A stretch of 64,000 bases of DNA from Persicaria tinctoria (taxonomy: Eukaryota; Streptophyta; Magnoliopsida; Caryophyllales; Polygonaceae), in contig JBANSL010000004.1 in NCBI GenBank assembly GCA_037127255.1, positions 72,562,627 through 72,626,626 of the forward strand, in the 5' to 3' direction. Every line of letters begins with the position of its first letter. The stretch's first letter is position 1. Both the position numbers and the translations under genes were made by a program. This document shows, piece by piece, positions 20,549-30,994 of the stretch. The notes under the pieces are model-generated. The model did no database searches and was not told the DNA's origin. It worked only from the letters and a program-made list of their open reading frames with translations.

Positions 20549-20785
20549 TGTTATAACGAGAACGATAACAGACGAAGAAAGACACAGAGATTTAACGTGG
20601 TTCGGCAACGGTGTGTTACCTACGTCCACGGGCAGAGAAATAGGGATCTTTATTATGGAGGCAAACAAGAAACTAGGGTTACAATTTGGTAGGTTTATGA
20701 GTATATATAGTGTCTCATGAAACCTAGTCAAACAATGGACCTAAACCCAAAACAAATAATAAGCCCAATTCAAGGCATATTAACA
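20549..20785 (-). repeat. 3' LTR of Tnt1-like element
   Basis: In element orientation it starts TGTTAATATGCC and ends CGTTATAACA. It carries TTAACGTGGTTCGG in plus orientation and a TATATATAG-like box near 20703-20711. Confidence 0.85.
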
Positions 20786-21000
20786 AATCTCCACCTTGAC
20801 TTCAAATCTCTCAGATGTACCAATCGCATTGCAGCGCCAGACGTACCAAATGCAACGCCATGCCAGATGTACCAGATGCGCTTCAATGCCGGATGTACCA
20901 GAAACTCCTCTCAGAAACAGATGCACCATGACAAGTGCCAGACATTTCTCTGCTTCAGATTTGTCCTCACATGAGGACTCCGATTGCCCCGCAGGGTAGC

Positions 21001-21900
21001 TCAACATTTGGTGATATTAAGCAAGTCCAAACAGTGTTGGAACTTGCTCTCTGGAACTGGCTTGGTGAACATATCAGCATGATTATCAGATATTCCCACC
21101 TTCTTCACTCTGATTCTCTTCTCAGCTTGCCAGTGTACTGACTCACCTCCAGAAACAACAACCTTGTAGTTGGATGGACCATCATCCTTCCCCTCCTCGG
21201 CCACATGCAAAGCATATCCCACCAGATCATTAGACCTGTATCTCGCAGGCCCTCTGATGTCAACCCTTCTTGGTCGATCTAGAGCAATACTCTGATGTAC
21301 AACTCCACCTGTTCCTGTGTCTAGTGGTATATTCTTTATTTCACCAGTATCTGACTCAGTAGTACCTGTTTGTGATGATTGGTCAGTGACCAACTCAGGT
21401 GCCTGAGTCTCTGCGGGAGTGAAGTTCAACTCCACCTCCTCAGCAACAGTCTCCCTAACGTTGACTGAAACAGCATCTGCAGCACCTGTGACTGTTGAAC
21501 CTTGTAGGGTATACAAAGTCCCCTTTCCCTGCTTGACTCCTTGCAAAACCACATTAGAGCCCTTAAACACGCGCAACTTTCCACCATAACTTGTGTATCT
21601 GAAACCCTTGTCGTCTAAAACAGTTAGGGATATCAGATTCTTTGTCATAGATGGCACATGTTTGACTTCTTCCAATGTGCAAAACTTCCCATCGTTTGTC
21701 CGAAGCCTGACTGAGCCGATCCCAACAACCTTGCAGATGACATCGTTTCCCATAGAAACATTGCCCTTGTGTACACATCTATATGTTGTAAACAACTCTC
21801 TTCTAGGACATACGTGACATGACGCACCTGAGTCAAGAAACCACACATCATGATCTGTGCGATTACCTGCTAGTAGAACAATATCTTCCTCAGAAGTATT
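21001..21900 (-). pseudogene. copia pol remnant: protease joined to pol C-terminus
   Basis: It follows gag in the same frame after a single TGA at 21901-21903. It contains the protease site WFLDSGASCHV, then LEEVKHVPSMTKNLISL, then a hinge like that between integrase and RT (LDRPRRVDIRGPARYRS, VGYALHVAEE). It then jumps to the extreme pol C-terminus (DNHADMFTKPVPESKFQHCL). GAG-pre-integrase, integrase and RT are gone, yet the frame stays open through the joins to a stop at 21001. The annotated Met at 21846 is not a real start; translation would need readthrough from gag. Confidence 0.85.
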
Positions 21901-22674
21901 TCAACCATGAACAACTGCTGCAGATCCAGATTTCTGCTCTTGTTGCCTCTTCTTAGGACATCCATTCTTCCAATGACCTTTCTCCTTACAGTAGTTACAA
22001 ACTTCGTCTGGTTTAGGGCTTGATTTGCGACCTTTCTTCTTGCCCCTTCTACCGTCAGAATTGCCTCCGTTGGCCATAAGCCCGGAAGCCTGATTGTCTG
22101 TAACCGACGTGGTTGCCTTCAGACGCAACTCTCTGCTGTGAAGCGATGATCTGACCTCTTCCAGTGTGATGGTATCCTTCCCAACGACGAACGACTGAAC
22201 GAAGTTCTCGTATGTGGGGGGTAGGGATACCAGCAAAATAAGGGCAGCATCTTCGTCCTCCACCTTAACATCAATATTATGCAATTCAAGTAATAACGTG
22301 TTAAGTTGATCAAGATGATCTCTGAGTTGTGTACCTTCCTGCATACGCAGCCCGAACAACCGTTGTTTCAGAAGCAACTTGTTTTTCAGAGACTTTGTCA
22401 TGTACAAACTCTCCAACTTCAGCCACAAGCCGCCAGCAGTTTCCTGATCAGCAACCTCTATTATGACATCGTCTGCGAGACACAACATGATCGTCGAATG
22501 AGCCTTCTCCTCAAGAAGACCGTACTCAGCGGTGGTTGTATCTGCCCCCTTCTTGTCGGCGGTTAACGGTGCCCATAAACCTTGTTGCTTCAGCAAAGCC
22601 CACATCTTTATCTGCCACAAACTGAAAGAGTTTCTTCCAGTAAACTTGTCAATCTTCACTACAGATCCAGACAT
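21901..22674 (-). CDS. copia gag protein, Tnt1/Tork type
   Basis: 257 codons, start MSGSVVKIDKFTGRNSF. It has the UBN2-type gag core (LWQIKMWALLKQQGLW, ESLYMTKSLKNKLLLKQRL, LLLVSLPPTYENF-like) and a CCHC zinc knuckle CNYCKEKGHWKNGC at about residues 231-244. Gag packages element RNA into cytoplasmic particles. The start is 41 bp downstream of the 5' LTR, close behind the primer site. The frame is intact, so this copy could still make gag. The following TGA would uncouple pol. Confidence 0.85.
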   Translation of the reverse strand: MSGSVVKIDKFTGRNSFSLWQIKMWALLKQQGLWAPLTADKKGADTTTAEYGLLEEKAHSTIMLCLADDVIIEVADQETAGGLWLKLESLYMTKSLKNKLLLKQRLFGLRMQEGTQLRDHLDQLNTLLLELHNIDVKVEDEDAALILLVSLPPTYENFVQSFVVGKDTITLEEVRSSLHSRELRLKATTSVTDNQASGLMANGGNSDGRRGKKKGRKSSPKPDEVCNYCKEKGHWKNGCPKKRQQEQKSGSAAVVHG

Positions 22675-22699
22675 TATTCTCGACAGAAATCACAACCGA

Positions 22700-22711
22700 G
22701 CTCTGATACCA
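22700..22711 (-). promoter_or_regulatory. primer binding site, tRNA-Met
   Basis: Plus strand GCTCTGATACCA, inverse TGGTATCAGAGC, 3 bp from the 5' LTR. Confidence 0.8.
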
Positions 22712-22714
22712 ATT

Positions 22715-22951
22715 TCTTATAACGAGAACGATAACAGACGAAGAAAGACACAGAGATTTAACGTGGTTCGGCAACGGTGTGTTACCTACGTCCACGGGTA
22801 GAGAAATAGGGATCTTTATTATGGAGGCAAACAAGAAACTAGGGTTACAATTTGGTAGGTTTATGAGTATATATAGTGTCTCATGAAACCTAGTCAAACA
22901 AAGGGCCTAAACCTAAAACAAATAATAAGCCCAATTCAAGGCATATTAACA
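22715..22951 (-). repeat. 5' LTR of Tnt1-like element
   Basis: 237 bp, the same length as the left LTR. The inner end reads TCTTATAACG rather than TGTTATAACG. Confidence 0.85.
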
Positions 22952-23496
22952 AATGTTGGTGCAACCGGCCCACCCGCCGAACCCGGCTCTGATACTAGTT
23001 TGTTAGGGGGAAGTCTTGTTGGGCCCGACCAGAAAGCCCAAGATATAAGCCGGACTGGGGCACCATCCCAAAACCAATTGGCGTTAGGTGGAGTAGCCCA
23101 TCCACTTATATGTTAGGTTCAGAATCATCCCACTTCCGATATGGGATTCACAAGTGTCCCAACAAATCCCCCTCTCACTCGTGAATCCATCACAAGTCTA
23201 GCCCGGTTGGAATTGAGACCTCCACGCAACGGGTCCGACTAACCCGTCATCGATACAGATGTGGAGTCCATCTTAATCATCGATGCAACCGACCCACCTG
23301 CCGAACCCGGCTCTGATACCAGTTTGTTGGGAGGGGGGGGGGGAGTCTTGTAGGGCCCGACCAGAAAGCCCAACATATAAGCCGGACTGGGGCACCATCC
23401 CAAAACCAATTGGCATTAGGTGGAGTAGCCCATCCACTTATACGTTGGGTTCAGATTTCTCCCACTTCCGATGTGGGATTCACAAGTGTCCCAACA
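22952..23496 (-). mobile_element. TRIM (miniature LTR element), tandem form
   Basis: Two short LTRs, 23001-23164 and 23325-23496, start TGTTGGGACACTTGTG in element orientation. Between them lie a polypurine tract (inverse GAGTGAGAGGGGGATT, 23165-23180), about 130 bp of unique sequence and a tRNA-Met primer site (GCTCTGATACCA, 23310-23321). A second, incomplete internal piece with primer site (22986-22997) lies left of LTR 23001-23164 and abuts the Tnt1-like element. No coding capacity. Confidence 0.75.
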
Positions 23497-23514
23497 AGGT
23501 TTTTTGAAAAAATT

Positions 23515-24028
23515 AGTGTATCATATAAAGGCCTAAAACTAGCTAGCGCATGAGCAACAACATTCCTTTTCCTCCTGACGTGAGACCATTCAACCGAAAC
23601 ACACGAGCTAGCCTGGTGATGGATGGCTTCGAGAAGATGTTGGAGCTCGCCTAAGCCATCATATCCCTTGTTCAACTTTGCCACCAAACTTAGGTAGTCC
23701 GACTCCACATGTATTCGTGTGTATCCCCTCTCTATTACTCGGGTCAGTGCCCACAGAATGCCTTCTGCTTCGACCACCTCGATCTCGTTCGATGGTTGCA
23801 CCCCCTTGTGGCCCGCTAGAAGAAAGTTGCCATCCTCGTTCCTAATGACGAATCCGATCCCTGCTGTCCTACCGTTTGTAATAGACGCATCGCAATTAAT
23901 CTTAACCACCCTGGCAGTTGGTCTCTTCCATTTGTCTCGCCCCGGGCTCGGATTATCAGCTTGAATCGGTGCCACTGGGTTGACATAGCTCTTAAAATCT
24001 TCCAACAATTGGAGCACACTACTGAGCA
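23515..24028 (-). pseudogene. RNase H domain fragment (RVT_3/LINE-type)
   Basis: Minus strand. VKINCDASITNGRTAGIGFV begins the domain. Then follow VEAEGILWALTRVIERGYTR, IHVESDYLSLV and the closing VRRKRNVVAHALASF. Conserved acidic residues of the plant RNase H_like family (D in INCDAS, E in VVEAEG, D in VESD) are visible, but there is no RT. This is the C-terminal tail of a LINE or a captured RNase H domain. It is cut upstream by a hAT insertion at 24029. Confidence 0.75.
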
Positions 24029-24289
24029 TAGGGGTGTGCAGAAAAACCCGAAACCGAAAACACGACACGAAAACACGACAACACGACACGAAAAAACCCG
24101 AAACCGAAAAAACACGAAACGATAATGACACGAACCGAGAAAACACGACTTTAAACGGTTCGTGTTCGGGTCGGGCAAATCGCCTTGTCGGGTACCCGAC
24201 ACGAACCGTTTAAATTTTTTTAAAAATTTTAGATCTGGTGGTATTAGTACTTGTATAACTAAGATCCCATAAATCACAAAATGTTCCAT

Positions 24290-24355
24290 TGGCTCAATTG
24301 GTACACGGGAGGCGGGAGGAATGGGCTCAGGTTCCATTGGCTCAAGTTCGAATCT
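24290..24355 (+). other. tRNA-like segment with A and B boxes
   Basis: TGGCTCAATTGG (24290-24301) fits the Pol III A box, and AGTTCGAATCT (24345-24355) the B box, 44 bp apart. TTCCATTGGCTCAA occurs twice. It could be a SINE head or tRNA pseudogene. No full cloverleaf was confirmed. Confidence 0.35.
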
Positions 24356-24863
24356 CCTCACTCCCTCATGTGTCTCTTTTTTTTTCCCCAATTTCCATAC
24401 CAAATTACTTTTATTTTCTTTTCTTTTAAAAGCCTAATTGAAACCCTAGAAGTATTAGTCGAGTAGCCGACTTCTCTCTCTCTCTCTCGTTCTCACAGAC
24501 TCACAGAGACAGTGCTTCTCCTTCAACCTCTTCGCTCAGATCTCCGTCTCTCACTCCCAACGATCGGCTCGAGCTCTCGGCCTCTCCACTCCCGTGGAAC
24601 CACCCTCGCCTTCCCCTTTCCATCTCTCTCCTTGCAAGGCTTGCATCCTTCTCGTTCCCTTTACATCGAGATTCGCCCCGCCCGACCTTGCTTCAAGTTG
24701 ATTGCTCCAGTTATCGACGATTCCCCTTTGTTTCGATGGATACCGAGTTCCCCGGCGTCGTCTACAAGCCAAGCCCACCGCCAGCTTCGTCGCTGTCGGC
24801 CGCCGCCCTTCCGATCTGTACCCTTTTTTGAAATCGAACGTCGCCGCCGGGACGCTTTGAAAT

Positions 24864-25001
24864 CGGCTTGATTCTCACCGATTCTGACGGAAACCTCCCG
24901 TATCTAGGCTCCGGCGGCGGTCGTCCAGGCTAGGTCGGCTTGATTCTCACCGATTCTGACGGAAACCTCCCGGATCTAGGCTCCGGCGGCTGTCGTCCAG
25001 G
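24864..25001. repeat. 72-bp tandem duplication
   Basis: Two copies of a unit starting CGGCTTGATTCTCACCGATT, ending GTCGTCCAGG, differing at two or so positions. Confidence 0.85.
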
Positions 25002-25544
25002 AGAGAATATTTAAAAAAAAAAAAAGACGGTTCGTGTCGGGTACCCGGGTATCCGACACGGAACCGAATACCCTAACCGTGTCGGGTACCCGGGTTTATA
25101 TGGTTCGTGTACGGTTCGGAGGATTTGACCTTAACGGTTCCGGGTACCCGATTCGATTAACCGGTTCGTATCGGGTACCCGGTTATGCACACCCCTACCT
25201 GAGCACCCTTGATTTTTTTATTTAACGTTTGTTTTTCAGAATCCTAGTTTTAATTGGATTTCATCCACACTAGCTATGAACCGAAATTGGGATTTTAAAC
25301 GTGAAATTGTTTAAATCGATTGAGTTGCTAAATTCTATACTTATTCAATTAGTACAGCCATGTCGATCGAGGTGTCTTACTGAAAGCCCATCAGCTTTTT
25401 AAAAGCGTCGAAATTGAAATTTTCGACGTTTTAAAACGTCGAGATTGGTCATAAAAAGCGTCGAAATTTACACTGTTTTCTTTTTTTTTTTGGTTTTAGA
25501 ACGTGGGCTAGTGCCCTTTTATTGATAGTGAAATAGATAACAGA

Positions 25545-28500
25545 TTAAGAGTGCTGTCTCATGGAGACTGGGTACATTGCAGCCTGGATAAAGTCCGGCG
25601 TAGCAGAAAACGAGACAAAGTTTTCGGTGAGGGTAACTCCCTTGTTTGCGAGTAGATCCGCCACAGTGTTAGCTTGTCGGCGGACCTGTCGCACTCGCAC
25701 CTCCCAGCATGTTTCTTCCAGGAGCCCTTTCCATTGTCTGACCATGTTGTATTACGCATATGGGGTGTCCCCTCCTGGGCTAAGCATTCGGCAGCTAGTT
25801 GCGGAATCCATTTCCAACACCAGCTTTGTAATTCCCAAGTCTCGAGCGAGCTTAAGGCCATGGTAAGCCGCCCAGAGTTCCGCTTCGATTGACTGACAGT
25901 TTCCACAATTGAAGGCAAATGCTCGAACAAATTCCCCATTAGCGTTCCGGATGATGCCTCCTCCCCCTGCAGTGCCAGGATTGCCTTTGGATGCCCCGTC
26001 GGTATTGAGCTTAATCCACCCCTCCTCCGGTGGATACCATTCGGTTGGGCCTATGATACTTTCCGTTTCTTTCTCCTCCAGTCTTCTAGATTTGTGACGG
26101 AAGTGGATGTAGTTGGAGGTGGATCTCCAAGCCTTGTGAGTTAGATTCTGCAAGTCGTCACGCCCGTCGAAGACCAGCTCATTCCTCCCTTTCCAAATAA
26201 ACCACATCATACTTGTGAAAATAGCACTCCACCTGTCTTGTTTTTCCACATTTTGAAAAATCCAATCCTTGATGTCATTGGAGGTGAAGAAACCTTCGGG
26301 TAGTCGATGGTCAGCTGCCCTTCCCCAAGCATCTCGGATAGGCTCACAATCTCTCAGTAGGTGAATCGTCGATTCACTGTTTCCGCAGCGTGGGCAGGCC
26401 GAGTGGTTCGAGAGGTGTCGGCGCTGACGGTTAGCATTGCTCGGGACCGCATCATGTGCCGCCAGGAAAGCAAAGGACCGGGCTCTCTGTTGTGTAGGCA
26501 CCTTCCAGATGTGGCTCCATCCCGGGGAGTGCGTCAACTCGTCGCCTCTACTAATCAACTTCAAGGCCGAGCCCGTTGTGTATTTCCCGGACTTTGTGTG
26601 ACCCCAAAATAGCATGTCAGTAGCGCTCGGTTCGTCGCTTACCCTTATCGCTCTTAGCTTTGGTCGGTGCTCTTCATGTAGGAGAGGCGCCAGAATGCCC
26701 CAATCCCAATCATCTCCGACCCACATCTCTGCCACAGTTGCCCCAATGATATCCTCCGGTATCCGTCCAATCGCAACTTCCTCTAATGTGCCATCTTGGA
26801 TCCATGGATGCATCCAGAAAAGGGTGGTGGTTCCATCCCCGATGCTCTTCCTTAGCCCAGGAGTCAGAACCTCAGCGCCATGGACCATTCCCATCCATTG
26901 GTTCGACATTCTCGGTATTCGGCTAAAGATGTCGACATTAGATCTTCCACTGCAGTACTTCCCTCTTATTAATCGGCTCCAGATCGAAGAAGGTTCTTGG
27001 AGCAAACGCCAACCAAGGTTGGCCAGAACTACTTGGTTGGTTTCCCTCATTGGTCGGACCCCGAGACCTCCGTCTCTCATAGGGGCGTACAAGGTCTCCT
27101 TTTTTAATAGATGAATTCGGCGCTTATCGGCGGAGGATCCCCAGATGAAGCCCCTGACTGTTCTGTCCATGGCGTCGCAGACTCCACGCGGAATAAAGGT
27201 TGACTGCATCGTGTAGAGTGGCAGACTTGTTAAAACTGACTTGGCGAGGGTGATGCGTCCGGCAAGTGATAGCGTCCGTGATTCCCAGCCACGCAGCCTT
27301 GTTGAAACCTTTTCAAGGAGGTAGTTGAATTTTCCTTTAGTCATTCTACCACACGTTGTTACCACTCCTAAGTAATTTCCGAACTCAGAAGCGATTGGCA
27401 TGCCCAGTTCTGCACTGATTTCATTCTTTACCGCAGCCGGGGTGTTGCGTGAGAAGAACACCGAGCTTTTTGCAAAACTTACCTTCTCCCCGGATGCACT
27501 GCAAAAGCTTTGAAGACAGCGTTTGATTGTTCTCCCTTGCTCCGGCGTTGCTTCTCCGAACAACACAAGGTCATCTGCAAAGAATAGATGGGAGAGATCC
27601 ACACCCCCCCACCCGAATTGGTTTCCAACTCCCATCCGACACCGCATCTTGGATGATGTGGGCAAGATATTCCATACACAGCACAAACAGGTACGGCGAG
27701 AGCGGATCCCCTTGCCGAATTCCTCTAGACGGCATGAAGCTCCCCGCCCGCTCACCATTCCATAGCAAATCCATTTTCCCCATGGACTGACAACTCATGA
27801 TCACCTCAAGTAGATGCGGAGGTAGCTGCGCCCTTTCTAGTGTGGCTCGTAAAAATCGCCAATCCACCCGATCGTATGCCTTCTCAAGATCAACCTTGAC
27901 TAGCATCCATCGTCTTCTTCTTCTATCCGACATTGAGTGGAGGACCTCCTGTACCACCACCACATTGTCTAAAATTTGCGGTCCAGGGATAAAGCTAGAT
28001 TGAGTAGGAGCGACCAGCGCCGGGAGAATGGGTTTTATTCGATTGACGATCATCTTCGTAGCAATCTTGAAGAGAACATTAAGAAGGGCTATCGGCCTGA
28101 ACTGTTGTGGCGTTGTCGGGCATGCCGTCTTTGGTATCAAGACCATGAGTGCATCACTTAGCCCCGTAGGCACCAGGTTCTCGTTCAACAATCGAAGCAC
28201 TGTTTCCTTTACTTGAGTACCCACTGTATCCCAATTGCGCTGGTAGAAGATGGCAGCGTAACCGTCCGAGTTCCCCCGCCAATCAGGACAGCAGAGGGCC
28301 CTATCCAATCTTGCCATGACTCTGTTCTCTTCCGAGTTCCCCCGCCACCATGTGAAAGGGGACCCAGAATATCCAAGATCGATCAGTTGCAACGATTCTG
28401 CCCAGTCCCTGAAAGCGTGAGCAGCTCTGTTAGAACCTATTGACGACTCCGGAGATCGTTCGTGTTGGTCCATTGTGGCATTAAAGTCGCCTGCGAGTAC

Positions 28501-29202
28501 CCAAGGTCTCTCGTTTCTGCTAGCAAAATGGATGAGGCTTCTCCAAAGATCCAATCTCCTGGCATGAGCAGGGGCTGCATAGATCGCAGAGAGAACCCAA
28601 GGAACCTCTCCTCGTCGGTAGATTTCTACTGTAGTATGTTGGGGGTGTCGGACCAGAGGGAAAACATCTACGACTGCCGTACGCCACAGTAGCCAGATAC
28701 CCTCAGAAAACCCAACAGCTTCCATTCTAAGAATCCCGTCAAAGCCAATCCTCCTACAAGCTCTATCTGCAGCCTCTCCGCTGATGCGTGGTTCCACCAA
28801 GACAAGAACTTGAGGGTCATAGCGCCTGATGAGATCTTGAAGGGCAGCAAGAAATATGTCATTCCCCGCTCCACTAGTATTCCAAGTCATTATTTTTAGA
28901 CTATCCATAAACAACAAAGTGTGGTGAATCGCATCAAAAACTGTATCCGATGGCATGTTCATCACTTCCGCAAAGGCGTTTGCTGCCTCGTCGAGGAGTT
29001 CTACTGTGCTCCTAAGAGCGCTGGGCAGGTACGCCCGACATAGTACTGGTTGGCTTGCTGTGATCGTTGGCAGGAATTCCATCCGAGCCCGGTTCACAAT
29101 TGGTGGGAAGTGAACCAAGAATGGTCCTGTCCGGTGGTTCGTTGTTACGAAGCTCGCGCTCTCCCTTACCGGGATCTTCAGCACCGGTTGGGATGGGTCC
29201 AT
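25545..29202 (-). pseudogene. LINE ORF2: endonuclease, RT, zf-RVT, RNase H, broken
   Basis: First part (29202-27571): APE-type endonuclease (MTWNTSGAGN, VLVEPRI, AGDFNATMDQ, GSPFTWWRGN, RLDRALC), then a jump at about 28250 into RT (LIPKTACPTTPQQFRPIALL, VDLEKAYDRVDW, RGIRQGDPLSPYLF). The end of EN (SDH motif) and the EN-RT linker are missing but the frame is kept. A frameshift lies in a run of seven C at 27604-27610 (G on the coding strand). The second part (to 25752) has the catalytic FADD in HLFFADDLVLF, a zinc-binding CPRCGNSESTIHLLRDC and the RNase H start LNTDGASKGNPGTAGGG with SIEAELWAAYHG. Another shift near 25750 moves the tail (RRQANTVADLLANKG) to a third frame. Confidence 0.9.
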
Positions 29203-29321
29203 TGGTGGGGGTGGTTGATTGTTGGGGGGGAGAGGGGGTGATCAGTTGGTGGCCGTGTTCTGGGAGTGGGGGTGGCGATTGGTATGTCTGTTGGATGCTT
29301 TTGATGGCATGGGGTGAGGCG

Positions 29322-30962
29322 TTATTTTGGCTTGTGGGAGGTACTTCTGTTGGCGGCTAGGCTTCCCAACAGCTCTTGGGTAGTTATGGATAGAATATTG
29401 TTTTGTGGGATAATATTTTTTTGGATCACAGATCTTTTATTTTTACTTGACGATTTCTTCACTGCTAAGGATGGGCTATGGTTTGGCTTGTGGATACCCG
29501 AGGTGCTCCTGGATGGTTTCCTGGGCCTATTCTCTTTGCCTGCGGGTTGTGTCATTGTGGAGAATCTATCCTTTCCATGATCTGTTGAGATACTTTCCTG
29601 ATTAGCTTTTCCTTTATCCTGCAGGACCGTATCTTCCCCGTTTCTCTCTCCTTGATTTTCTGGCCTATCTTCGGAGATTTCCAGCACTGCAAATCGGGAA
29701 GATCCCGCAAAATTCGGAGTTCCCTGAATGACTGACTTTCCTTTGTTGTCGTTGCCGTTGCCCTGTCTCCGGTGAGGATCTGTGACTCCCGGAGTCGTCG
29801 AGGGATCAAACTGAGTATTTTGAGCCATTCCAGTGCCATCAGCATCCTTGTCCTTCCTTGGTTGGTCTGTGGTTGCAGTAGCCACCTTTCCCCCCTGTCT
29901 TCTTACCGATGGTTTCTTGGCCTGCATCCATCCACCATAGCTTTCCTCCGGAACTGCGGTTCGACTAAGTTGTTGTTCGGACTCCTTTTCCTGCTCTTTT
30001 CCGCATTTGTCTATGTTGTGTCCTACCTTTCCACAATTGAAGCAGAGCATCCTTAGTCCTTCGTATTGTATCGGCCACACTTTGCCATCCAGCCGGAACT
30101 TTGAGAGCAAAGGTTTGTTGAGGTCGATTTCCACACTTAGCCTAGCAAATTGACCACGTTCAGCCGCCATTGTGGTGTTGTCTATTCGGAGCACTTTTCC
30201 TATCTTTTGCCCCACCATTCTGAGAAATCTCGGATCAAAGTATTCAATGTGCAATCCAGGGATACGAACCCAGACTGTTAACTTAGTGATTCTCTCCGAG
30301 CTTGCGTCGAACTTTGGGACCCATCTTCTGATTGTGAGATAATTATCCCCAACCATCCATGGTCCATCCATCAAGACATGGTTGTAGTCTGTTGGATTTG
30401 AAAAGCGGGCTATAAAGTAATCGTTTCCGAGGTCGATTAAGGAGAATTGGGCACTCAGTCCCCATTTCTGCGAGAGCTTTCTGTGTAGTTGCATGTATCC
30501 GGGACCCTTGTCGAACATCTTAATGATCAAGGTGTTCTTCCAGGGCCTCCGTAGCTCTTCTTTCTCCAGTTTATTGAGGCTTATGGTGGGGCAGAGCGGG
30601 TCATCTTCGACCGGAGGCGAGTCGTCAGTTGCCATACAATCAGGGTCTTGCTCTTCGGGAGGGCTGGAGCCGGTGTTGCTAATTGAGTGACTTGCCCCTG
30701 GTCCTCCTACGAGCTTATCTTTGAAGCTTGTTCCTTCCTTATTTCCCCCTTTGTTAGCCTCTTGCAGAGAGGGAAATGCAGCAAAGTGTTTTCCTTGAGC
30801 ATTATCCTTGCTGACTCCGAACACCAAAGAAGTAACCCCTGGTGGTGGAATAGAGCTTGGATCCTTGATCTGTTCTTGCATTGGTACATCCTGCGCAACG
30901 ATTTCCGGCGGCGTTGGTTCTTGACTTTTCCGGCCGGGGGGTTTCTCTTTCTCCTTCTCCAT
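29322..30962 (-). CDS. LINE ORF1 gag-like protein (DUF4283, CCHC)
   Basis: 546 codons, start MEKEKEKPPGRK. About residues 135-290 hold a DUF4283 domain (WKNTLIIKMFDKGPGYMQL, RFSNPTDYNHVLMDGPWMVG, WVRIPGLHIEYFDPRFLRMV). A zinc knuckle CFNCGKVGHNIDKC follows at about 305-318 (zf-CCHC_4). The rest is low-complexity, basic and Gln/Ser-rich. ORF1 proteins bind LINE RNA. The frame is intact, and ORF2 follows about 120 bp later on the same strand. Confidence 0.85.
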   Translation of the reverse strand: MEKEKEKPPGRKSQEPTPPEIVAQDVPMQEQIKDPSSIPPPGVTSLVFGVSKDNAQGKHFAAFPSLQEANKGGNKEGTSFKDKLVGGPGASHSISNTGSSPPEEQDPDCMATDDSPPVEDDPLCPTISLNKLEKEELRRPWKNTLIIKMFDKGPGYMQLHRKLSQKWGLSAQFSLIDLGNDYFIARFSNPTDYNHVLMDGPWMVGDNYLTIRRWVPKFDASSERITKLTVWVRIPGLHIEYFDPRFLRMVGQKIGKVLRIDNTTMAAERGQFARLSVEIDLNKPLLSKFRLDGKVWPIQYEGLRMLCFNCGKVGHNIDKCGKEQEKESEQQLSRTAVPEESYGGWMQAKKPSVRRQGGKVATATTDQPRKDKDADGTGMAQNTQFDPSTTPGVTDPHRRQGNGNDNKGKSVIQGTPNFAGSSRFAVLEISEDRPENQGERNGEDTVLQDKGKANQESISTDHGKDRFSTMTQPAGKENRPRKPSRSTSGIHKPNHSPSLAVKKSSSKNKRSVIQKNIIPQNNILSITTQELLGSLAANRSTSHKPK

Positions 30963-30994
30963 CCGACAAATATTTACACTGTTTTCTTGTAGTG

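Larger units (their letters stand above)
20549..22951 (-). mobile_element. Tnt1/Tork-like copia element, non-autonomous
   Basis: Two 237-bp LTRs (20549-20785 and 22715-22951), nearly identical by eye, flank gag and a shortened pol on the minus strand. A tRNA-Met primer site (inverse GCTCTGATACCA, 22700-22711) adjoins the right, 5' LTR. A polypurine tract (inverse AAGGTGGAGATT) adjoins the left LTR. Integrase, RT and most of RNase H are missing. The sequences directly outside the LTRs (AGGTT and AATGT) do not match, so the usual target duplication is absent; see findings. Confidence 0.85.
24029..25197. mobile_element. non-autonomous hAT element (1.17 kb)
   Basis: Termini TAGGGGTGTGCA and TGCACACCCCTA, with 8-bp flanks ACTGAGCA (24021-24028) and CCTGAGCA (25198-25205) that differ at one base. 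Subterminal regions are dense in CGGGTACCCG palindromes and CGAACCGTTT-like words. The interior carries a gene-leader-like GC-rich segment (24490-25010) and a tRNA-like segment. No transposase. Confidence 0.85.
25483..30971 (-). mobile_element. L1-type LINE, nearly full length
   Basis: Minus-strand non-LTR element with ORF1 (gag-like), ORF2 (EN-RT-zinc finger-RNase H) and a poly(A) tail, seen as a T run from 25481. The 17-bp target duplication ATTTACACTGTTTTCTT is at 25466-25482 and 30972-30988. Only about 9 bp precede the ORF1 ATG, so the 5' UTR is probably truncated. ORF2 has a deletion and two frame breaks. Confidence 0.9.
25388..30994. mobile_element. right end of a second CACTA element, split by LINE
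   Basis: 25388-25482 has inverted GCGTCGAAATT/AATTTTCGACG subterminal words. 30972-30994 reads ATTTACACTGTTTTCTTGTAGTG, the inverse of CACTACAAGAAAACAGTG. The LINE duplicated 17 bp of the terminus. Its left end is not identified. The subterminal words resemble those of the 19469 end, but the terminal 20 bp differ. Confidence 0.65.

Noticed and set aside
24460..24900. 119-codon plus-strand ORF as a gene
   Set aside because: It is inside a hAT element, Ser/Pro/Arg-rich leader-like sequence, no domain. At best a captured first exon.
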